Shown: in pieces, positions 6,332 to 11,228 of the stretch
How positions within the stretch are numbered: position 1 is the stretch's first letter
How the letters are laid out: each line of letters opens with the position of its first letter
Source of the DNA: Porphyromonadaceae bacterium UBA2720
GTDB taxonomy: Bacteria > Bacteroidota > Bacteroidia > Bacteroidales > Muribaculaceae
Length of the DNA stretch: 11,228 bases
Reading direction: 5' to 3'
Assembly (NCBI GenBank): GCA_002353885.1
Contig: DEKO01000143.1
Location: forward strand, 1 to 11,228
Translations under genes and position numbers: made by a program
Notes under the pieces: generated by a model
The model's database searches: none
Told to the model about the DNA's origin: nothing
Seen by the model: the letters and a program-made list of their open reading frames with translations, nothing else

Positions 6332-6423
6332 CTCGTTTTCAGCGAGGATTATACTCTTGCTCTCCTCCGAGGGTGTCGCTATCGCTCCACCCCCGGTTAC
6401 TCAGATTATTCGCTTTCAGCGAC
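6332..6423. repeat. Right REP-like module, inverted copy
   Basis: Read on the minus strand from 6423, this gives the same order as the left module read on plus: short hairpin with TCGCTGAAAGCGA, AACCGGGGGTGGAGC, GCGACACCCTCGGA, then a degenerate short hairpin (CTCG/CGAG arms, 6332-6346). The AACCGGGGGTGGAGC and GCGACACCCTCGGA blocks are identical to the left copy. Confidence 0.75.
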
Positions 6424-6483
6424 TTTTTCTTCTGCCTAGACCCTTAATCTATGCTGATGTATATAGGATGTCTCGGACAAGAA

Positions 6484-6515
6484 ACAAGGGATGGAGCAGT
6501 CACTCCACCCCTTGT
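6484..6515 (-). terminator. Terminator of the 401-residue secreted protein gene
   Basis: ACAAGGG-TGGAG arms (6484-6495) pair with CTCCA-CCCTTGT (6503-6515) in a 13-position stem with one mismatch and a short loop, 22 bases past the stop codon at 6537. On the minus strand TTCTTGT follows. The T-tract is short, but the position and the stem are right for an intrinsic terminator. Confidence 0.6.
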
Positions 6516-6536
6516 AAATCAGTTACTTTTAATTGG

Positions 6537-7742
6537 CTATTTCACGACCTTGGCAACCTGGGTGGTGCCGTCGCTGTAGGTGGTCACACGGATGGCGACA
6601 CCGCTGGGTTGTGCCACCTGCTGACCGGCCAGGTTGTAGTAACGCTCACTGGCCACGACCTTGTTGCCACTGATGCCGTTGACAGCGTCATAGGGGTTCT
6701 CGACATCGATATAGACGATGTCGGATGCGTTGCGCACACCATCGACCGTATAGTAGACCTGAATGCCGATGCGATTGGCAAACATCGGGTTGTCGCCCAT
6801 GTTGGTGCGGTAGAAGTAGACGCGACGCAAGTAGAAGTCATTACCGCTGTAGCCATAAGGAATCTCGGTCATGTCGGTATCAAAGCCGTTGCTAGCGCCA
6901 TAGGTGTCGAAGTCGAATGTGAAGAGCTGGTCATCGTCGGTGAAGATACTGTAAGTCACATAGTCGGAGTTCAGCGTGTTGCCGTCCACATCCTGCAGGT
7001 TGATGTTGAAGTCGAAGCGCGTGTAACCGCTCTCGTCACCACAGTCAAAGAATTCTAATGCCTCGGGATTAGCAGGCACTGCAGGTGTTGCGTCGCCCAG
7101 CACTGTCCACACGGTGTTCCACTCAAGCGTGGCAATCGTGCCATCGTCGCTCCACACACCAGCCAGTCCCAGCGCATTCAGGTTGTTAGGATATTCGGCC
7201 GAAGCATCGCCCTCCGAGCCCTGCAGGGCGATGGTGCCCGCTGCTGCATCCACTGCATAGGTCACAGCCTCAACGCCCTCTTGCGGAACGAAATTGAGCC
7301 AATAGAAGTCATCGCCCAGGTCTTCCATGCTGGTAGCTCCCCATGCCAGCACCAGGCCGTAGTCATACTCCTCGTTGTAGGACACATACTGTCCCAGAGG
7401 CACCGTGATGGTCGTGCCATCGTCACTCAGCTCACCCTGCACCCAAGCACCAACGCCCTCGCCATAGGCCAAGGGGTCCTGGATATAGACTGTCTTTCCG
7501 TCGGGGGCATAGCACACCTTGGTCTGGCCCGTCTGTGCGGTCGCTTCAAAGCCATAAATGCTCACTGTCAGGAAGTAGCCACCACGAGCGTAGCTCACCA
7601 CCTCGCCCTCGGGCTGCTCGGTGATAATATCGACCTTAGCAGGAGCTTTAGTCACAGGCTTGCCCAGCGTGTGAGTTGGTTTGGCAGCCGATACGCTTAA
7701 TGTCACAGCTACTGCCGCAATAAGTAGTAGAAATTTCTTCAT
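6537..7742 (-). CDS. Secreted protein of unknown function with C-terminal sorting-like tail
   Basis: This is a 401-residue protein that I cannot assign to a named family. MKKFLLLIAAVAVTLSVSA is a clear Sec signal peptide, so I start at ATG 7740-7742 rather than at the longer open frame (to 7790), which would run through the promoter. The body is acidic and rich in Gly, Asp, Tyr and Thr, with repeated short strands (YAPDGKTVYIQDPL, DDGTTITVPLGQY, AGVWSDDGTIATLEW), suggesting a beta-rich fold exported to the periplasm or surface. The last 40 residues (YYNLAGQQV, then PSGVAIRV, then YSDGTTQVAKVVK) follow a tail pattern common in Bacteroidales secreted proteins, with the same layout as the end of the protein at 746-3010. 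It is monocistronic: it has its own promoter at 7788-7818 and terminator at 6484-6515. No enzymatic motif is visible. Confidence 0.85.
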   Translation of the reverse strand: MKKFLLLIAAVAVTLSVSAAKPTHTLGKPVTKAPAKVDIITEQPEGEVVSYARGGYFLTVSIYGFEATAQTGQTKVCYAPDGKTVYIQDPLAYGEGVGAWVQGELSDDGTTITVPLGQYVSYNEEYDYGLVLAWGATSMEDLGDDFYWLNFVPQEGVEAVTYAVDAAAGTIALQGSEGDASAEYPNNLNALGLAGVWSDDGTIATLEWNTVWTVLGDATPAVPANPEALEFFDCGDESGYTRFDFNINLQDVDGNTLNSDYVTYSIFTDDDQLFTFDFDTYGASNGFDTDMTEIPYGYSGNDFYLRRVYFYRTNMGDNPMFANRIGIQVYYTVDGVRNASDIVYIDVENPYDAVNGISGNKVVASERYYNLAGQQVAQPSGVAIRVTTYSDGTTQVAKVVK

Positions 7743-7787
7743 AGTCACAAAATTTAGAAATGAATAAAACAATATCTGATTTCGGCC

Positions 7788-7818
7788 CAAAATTAGTGAT
7801 AATAATTGACTTGAACAA
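7788..7818 (-). promoter_or_regulatory. Promoter of the 401-residue secreted protein gene
   Basis: On the minus strand, TTG (7816-7818), exactly 20 bases, then TAATTTTG (7788-7795) match the Bacteroidetes consensus. The -7 octamer is identical to that of the 754-residue secreted protein gene. The predicted leader is about 40 bases. Confidence 0.7.
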
Positions 7819-7872
7819 GTCTTTTAGTAAAAAACATTCTGCCAAGCTCACCGTTGATTGACTTTTCTCATG

Positions 7873-7931
7873 CAGATCTCGCAGATATTGCAGATAAAAA
7901 TCAGTCCACAGATGACACAGATTAATCAGAT
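7873..7931. repeat. CAGAT array with 9-bp period
   Basis: CAGAT begins at 7873, 7882, 7891, 7909, 7918 and 7927; the spacings are 9, 9, 18, 9 and 9, with a degenerate unit (TCAGT) in the gap near 7900. The four bases between units vary. The related motif ACACAGAAT continues at 7941-7967. Confidence 0.8.
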
Positions 7932-7963
7932 TATTTCTCACACAGAATACACTGAACACACAG

Positions 7964-8225
7964 AATAATATAACCCGTTGGCGGAATTAACCAAATCACA
8001 TTGCACGTTGTATCTTGCTATGAATGATAAAGTTTCTCTTCGAGGTACATGCCAAGGTTGTTCGCTATGACCAAGCTGCGCACATCTTCGATGTGCTTGC
8101 ATGGTCTTCTTTAACACAAAGTCGGGTCTACGACCCGCCTAGCGGCTTCGACGCAATTAGCTGAAACACATACATTCTATTAATTACGGACAACAATTTT
8201 AATTCCGCCAACGGGTAATACTATT
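7964..8225. mobile_element. MITE-like element with 27-bp terminal inverted repeats
   Basis: Bases 7964-7990 and 8199-8225 are inverted copies: an 18-base perfect core, ACCCGTTGGCGGAATTAA (7973-7990; inverse at 8199-8216), plus nine outer bases with two mismatches. The 208 bases between hold no gene but several hairpins: 8069-8106 (GACCA/TGGTC outside and GCACAT/ATGTGC inside) and CGGGTC/GACCCG at 8123-8137. The total length of about 262 bp fits a non-autonomous miniature element. I see no clear target-site duplication. A structured RNA or a palindromic intergenic repeat is the alternative. Confidence 0.55.
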
Positions 8226-8235
8226 TTTTAATTAA

Positions 8236-8269
8236 ATCTGTGTGTGTAGATTTAATCTGTGATAATCTG
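8236..8269. repeat. ATCTG array, opposite orientation to the CAGAT array
   Basis: ATCTG (the complement of CAGAT) starts at 8236, 8255 and 8265, with TGTGTG between, so the period is about 9-10 bases. It lies just outside the right inverted repeat and mirrors the CAGAT array outside the left one. Confidence 0.55.
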
Positions 8270-8323
8270 TGTGCTAAACACAGCCTGGCGGCAACTAAAA
8301 ACTAGAATCTTGAACTGTGCCTG

Positions 8324-11059
8324 CTAGTCCCAAGTGATGCCGTTGCTGTAGCTCGAGCGCTTGTCATACTTGACATCCTGCAGGATGCTAGAGTTGACCG
8401 CGATGTGGAAGTTGTAGCTCTTGTAGGGGCCGACGGGCACAAAGCTAGCCGTCATGGTGAAGCAGTGCATGGTTCGCGACACGTTGCAGTTCATGTAGGC
8501 AATCTTGTGGTTCTCAAAGTCATAGCTGGCCGAGAACGAGAGGTTCCAGTTCTTGGTGGGACGGATGTTGCCGTTGAGGCTGAGCGAGTGGGTGAACTTG
8601 CCATTATACTCCATCTTTTTCTTGTTGAACGAGCCGTAACCATAGCTCACCGAGTAGTTGAACGTCAGGTTCCACGGGCACTCCCACTTGGCATAGCCCT
8701 CGTCGGTGAGTTCCACGCCATCGGGTGCTTCGTTGCCGCTGTCGGGCGTATCGCGGTCGCCGGTTCCGCGCGGGTCATTGTTGCGCGTGGATGTGCTCTT
8801 GTTCTTGTTGCCGTCCTTGCCTTTGCGCTTGAATGTGTTATTATTCAACGTGTAGTTAAACGATGTGCCCGTGCTGGCCAGTCGTCCCCAGCCTCCGCCA
8901 TGCAAGATGCGCAGCTTGTTGATGCGCACCGGGTTGCCATACTCGTTCAAGCCATACTTGTACACATCCCACGTTGCGCTGAGGTTGAGGTTGAATCCCT
9001 TGAACAGTCGCAGCAGGATGCTGGTCGAGAGGTTGCTCCAGCGCAGCGAGTCGGCCGCCATGTTATAGCTCTGACTGAGCGACAGGTTCTCGATGAGCGA
9101 TATCTTCTTGAATCCCGTGCTGTCCTGGTCGCTGCGCACCTTGGCCTCGAGATTGTTGGCCAGGGTGAACGAGATGATGCCGCTCTTTCCCGAGCTTGCC
9201 CCGCCGAAGATGCCGTGCTGGAAGTAGCTGTATCGCCGCGTCTGCGGGTTGCCGTTCGAGTCGACATAATCATACTTGCCCCAGTATCCCCAGAATGGCG
9301 AGCCGAAGTCGGGCGCAGCCGAGAGCGAGATGGTCGGGGTCAACACGTGACGAATCATCTGCAGTTTGTTGCCCAGGAACTTCATCGGTCGCCAGAAGCC
9401 ATAGATCTTGGTGTTCAACGCCACCGAGAAGTTGAAGTCGAAGATGTTGTAGAAGCTGTAGGTTGTGTCCATCACCTCGGCACTGGCATTGGGGTCCCAC
9501 GAGCGCCGTATCTTGCTGGTGTACATGCGGTCGTTGAGCGTGAGCGTTGGGGTGACGTTGAAGTACTTGAGCACATTGAACGTGGCATTGATGGGCACCG
9601 TGTGGCTCATGCCGTTGCGCCAGTCCTTGACCAGATTTTTGTGGAAAAAGTCATTCTGCTTGGCCGTGAGCGAGTTCTGGAAACGGCCTGTATAGGACAT
9701 CTTGATCTTCTCATACCACCTTTCGGCTCCCACCACGCGCTTGCGCTTGAACGGCGCTGTCTGCGACATGGTCAGTGTGAAGTTAGGGAACGACACGCTC
9801 AGTGTCGAGTCGGCCGTGCGTTGGTTGATGCTCGCTGTGGTCGAGATGCTCCACTTCGTGCCCGGAAACTTGTAGGTGAAGTTGATGGTACTGCTCTTGG
9901 TGTTCTCGGTGAAGGCGTTGGTGTAGTAGGTGTCCAGACTGTTGCGCGCATATCCGCTGGTGGCAAAGTTGACGCTGGCCGAGAATGTCATGTTGGGGTT
10001 GGCCTTAGTGTCCTGCGTGTGGTTCCACAACACCTGGAAGTTGTGCATCTTGTTGTAGTCCGGGTCGCCCTTGTCGCCTGTGACTGTGGTCAGATAGTTG
10101 ACGTGGAAGCTGCCGCGGAACTTATATCGCCATGCATAGTTGCTCTGCGCCGACACGCCCCACGAACCTCGGGTGTAGATTTCGCCCGTCAGCGCCAGGT
10201 CCATGTGCTTGCCCAGCGTCAGGTAGTAGCCGCCGTTGCGGGCATAGAAGCCGCGGTTATAGTCCTCGCCGAAGGTGGGGAACAGGATGCCGCTGGAGTA
10301 CTTCTCGGTGAACGGGAAGAAGCCAAATGGCACCGCAATGGGCAGCGGCAAGTCCTCCAGCACCATGTAGGCCGGCCCTGTCACCACATTGTGCTTGGGC
10401 CGCATCTTGGCCTTGGTGATCTGGAAGTAGAAGTGCGGGTGCTCGTGGTTGTCGCAGGTGGTGTAGCGGCCGTCCTTGAGGTAATACTCGTCGTTCTCCA
10501 TCTTCTTGGTGATGCCGCCCGTCAGGAAGCCCTCGCCCTGCTCTGTGATGATGTCGGTGATGTAGCCCTTGCGCGTCTTGAAGTTATAGTTCATGATGCG
10601 CGACTCATACTCGCCGCTGTTGTCCTTGAACACTGGCTTGCCCTTGAGCTCGCCCACCGAGTCGGGCGTGCCGATGGCATGCACCTGGCTGCTGTCCATG
10701 TTCATCGCTATCTGCTCGGCCGTGAGCGTGATGTCGCCGTAACCAATCTGGCCCGAGCCGAAGATGGTGGCGCGGTTCTTGCCATACATCACAATCGAGT
10801 CCTTAGCCTGGAAATTGACCACATGGTCCAAGTCCACCTTGCGCTTGACAAACCGTTCCTTAGGCTTGGCAGCACTGGGTGCAGTGGTCGTGTCGCGCTC
10901 CAGCGAGTCGCCGCCCAATCGCACCAGCGAGTCGACCATCTCGGTGGCGCTTCCACGCAAGTCGAGTCCGCGGGTGCGCTGCTGCGCCCACGCCAGCGAG
11001 CAGTCGAGCAACATCAGCCCGACCAACAACAGTGGCAATATGTAGAGACGTGTCTTCAA
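8324..11059 (-). CDS. lptD: LPS assembly outer-membrane protein LptD (OstA family)
   Basis: About 911 residues. LptD is the outer-membrane beta-barrel that, with LptE, inserts lipopolysaccharide into the outer leaflet. After a signal peptide (ending near AWAQQ) comes an OstA/LptA-like beta-jellyroll (about 65-180; FQAKDSIVMYG, then GYGDITLTAEQI), then the conserved family segment with YYLKDGRYTTCD and LPIAVPFGFFPF (about 190-260). Next is a long barrel of alternating aromatic strands to the C-terminus, including SSGILFPTFGED near its start. A charged, low-complexity insert (about 745-790; GKDGNKNKSTSTRNND and nearby) probably forms a loop. The start is uncertain. The frame is open to a GTG at 11083, but that codon lies within the predicted -7 promoter element, and no ATG precedes the signal peptide, so I prefer TTG at 11057-11059. 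Length and layout suit the Bacteroidetes branch of the family; it lacks the cysteine set of the E. coli protein. Confidence 0.92.
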   Translation of the reverse strand: MKTRLYILPLLLVGLMLLDCSLAWAQQRTRGLDLRGSATEMVDSLVRLGGDSLERDTTTAPSAAKPKERFVKRKVDLDHVVNFQAKDSIVMYGKNRATIFGSGQIGYGDITLTAEQIAMNMDSSQVHAIGTPDSVGELKGKPVFKDNSGEYESRIMNYNFKTRKGYITDIITEQGEGFLTGGITKKMENDEYYLKDGRYTTCDNHEHPHFYFQITKAKMRPKHNVVTGPAYMVLEDLPLPIAVPFGFFPFTEKYSSGILFPTFGEDYNRGFYARNGGYYLTLGKHMDLALTGEIYTRGSWGVSAQSNYAWRYKFRGSFHVNYLTTVTGDKGDPDYNKMHNFQVLWNHTQDTKANPNMTFSASVNFATSGYARNSLDTYYTNAFTENTKSSTINFTYKFPGTKWSISTTASINQRTADSTLSVSFPNFTLTMSQTAPFKRKRVVGAERWYEKIKMSYTGRFQNSLTAKQNDFFHKNLVKDWRNGMSHTVPINATFNVLKYFNVTPTLTLNDRMYTSKIRRSWDPNASAEVMDTTYSFYNIFDFNFSVALNTKIYGFWRPMKFLGNKLQMIRHVLTPTISLSAAPDFGSPFWGYWGKYDYVDSNGNPQTRRYSYFQHGIFGGASSGKSGIISFTLANNLEAKVRSDQDSTGFKKISLIENLSLSQSYNMAADSLRWSNLSTSILLRLFKGFNLNLSATWDVYKYGLNEYGNPVRINKLRILHGGGWGRLASTGTSFNYTLNNNTFKRKGKDGNKNKSTSTRNNDPRGTGDRDTPDSGNEAPDGVELTDEGYAKWECPWNLTFNYSVSYGYGSFNKKKMEYNGKFTHSLSLNGNIRPTKNWNLSFSASYDFENHKIAYMNCNVSRTMHCFTMTASFVPVGPYKSYNFHIAVNSSILQDVKYDKRSSYSNGITWD

Positions 11060-11082
11060 TGCGGTCTCATGCAAATAACCCA

Positions 11083-11090
11083 CAAAGGTA
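11083..11090 (-). promoter_or_regulatory. lptD promoter, -7 element
   Basis: On the minus strand this reads TACCTTTG, the same octamer as at rpsO and a perfect TAnnTTTG match. A TTTG occurs upstream, but at a 13-base spacing rather than 20, so the -33 part is uncertain. Transcription would start near 11079, about 20 bases before the TTG that I take as the start codon. Confidence 0.5.
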
Positions 11091-11228
11091 ATGCAAAAAC
11101 CACAAACACGCCCCTACCCTGCCCCACATTTATTATTATTTAATAGTTGGGGTAGGCTTAGTAACTATCCAGCGATTTGCCAAATCTTAGGGGCGCCGAA
11201 CGCAATGCTCGAGCAAGCTCGGCACTGC

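Larger units (their letters stand above)
5760..6423 (-). mobile_element. IS200-type element flanked by inverted two-hairpin REP-like modules
   Basis: The unit is bounded by the hairpin GTCGCTGAAAGCGAC at 5760-5774 and its inverse TCGCTTTCAGCGAC at 6410-6423. Next inwards on each side is a long hairpin with CCGGGGGTG/CACCCTCGG arms (5787-5814 and, inverted, 6367-6396), then another short hairpin (5834-5848; degenerate at 6332-6346). Between them lies an IS200-type Y1 transposase reading frame. The two flanks are inverted copies of one module, as seen around REP-associated transposases (RAYTs), and unlike the non-identical ends of classic IS200/IS605 elements. The unit lies between the lipoprotein gene and the terminator of the next secreted-protein gene. 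Confidence 0.72.
7743..8323. other. Gene-free region rich in repeats
   Basis: This 581-base stretch holds no coding frame I can support. The short open frames across it have no start context and no recognisable protein. It contains the promoter at 7788-7818, a CAGAT array (7873-7931), a MITE-like inverted-repeat element (7964-8225) and a short ATCTG array in the opposite orientation (8236-8269). I see no clear terminator for lptD in the 50 bases below 8324. Confidence 0.7.

Noticed and set aside
7648..7959. Minus-strand 103-codon open frame upstream of the 401-residue secreted protein
   Set aside because: It overlaps the signal peptide region of the real gene in another frame and runs through the promoter and the CAGAT array. 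Its sequence is not protein-like.
7870..8270. Possible CRISPR array, because of regular short repeats
   Set aside because: The units are 5 conserved bases in a 9-10-bp period, far too short for repeats and spacers, and no cas genes are present.
8405..11143. Plus-strand open frame of 912 codons opposite lptD
   Set aside because: It lies antisense to a clear LptD gene. The product is a Val/Ala/His/Arg-rich string with no domain pattern; codon bias on the real strand explains the absence of stops.
11091..11228. Possible gene at the right edge, either strand
   Set aside because: An ATG-led plus frame at about 11205 and three short minus frames are open, but none shows a recognisable motif. Stops occur on the minus strand in all frames before lptD. 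The GC-rich repeat-like end may belong to a feature outside the window.

Overview
The window looks like chromosomal DNA of a Bacteroidales bacterium. A Prevotella- or Muribaculaceae-like gut lineage is my guess; the family level is not certain. The grounds are: (i) promoters of the Bacteroidetes type (TTTG or TTG, about 20 bases, then TAnnTTTG) before several genes; (ii) a membrane-anchored TPR/AraC one-protein sensor-regulator; (iii) a Bacteroidetes-style LptD; (iv) secreted proteins ending in a short sorting-like tail; and (v) a ribosomal protein S15 and an ExoIII C-terminus of the expected kind. Almost every gene is on the minus strand. Only the partial gene at the left edge reads on the plus strand.

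Layout, left to right. 1-42: last codons of an ExoIII-family nuclease (+), with an own hairpin/T-tract terminator. 151-190: a shared bidirectional terminator between it and rpsO. 206-481: rpsO (-), with its promoter, then heptamer short tandem repeats and hairpins up to 745. 746-3010: a 754-residue secreted protein of unknown function (-). 3050-3165: its promoter, with a strong 26-bp pseudo-palindrome and a second related site 42 bp away. 3240-5027: a signal peptide/TPR/transmembrane/AraC-HTH regulator (-), the best candidate to act on those sites. 5091-5759: a YiiX-type (permuted NlpC/P60, papain-like) predicted lipoprotein (-) that carries a 7-bp tandem repeat inside its coding sequence. 5760-6423: an IS200-type Y1 transposase gene broken by one in-frame TAA just before its catalytic tyrosine, flanked by inverted copies of a two-hairpin REP-like module. 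6537-7742: a second secreted protein of unknown function (-) with the same C-terminal tail type. 7743-8323: a 580-base gene-free stretch with a MITE-like element bounded by 27-bp inverted repeats, itself flanked by 9/10-bp periodic CAGAT/ATCTG arrays of opposite orientation. 8324-11059: LptD, the outer-membrane LPS translocon (-). 11091-11228: no gene that I can support.

How the parts may work together. The AraC-type regulator lies directly upstream of the 754-residue secreted protein, and the paired sites sit between them, so a sensor/target pair is a reasonable inference. rpsO, the ExoIII gene and lptD are housekeeping genes unrelated to each other. The middle of the window (5.1-8.3 kb) is accessory in character: short tandem repeats, REP-like hairpins, a dead transposase and a MITE-like element lie between two envelope or secreted-protein genes. 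The most interesting observations are the operator pair, the REP-like modules around a transposase that has lost its nucleophile, and the 7-bp repeat that could switch the lipoprotein gene on or off.
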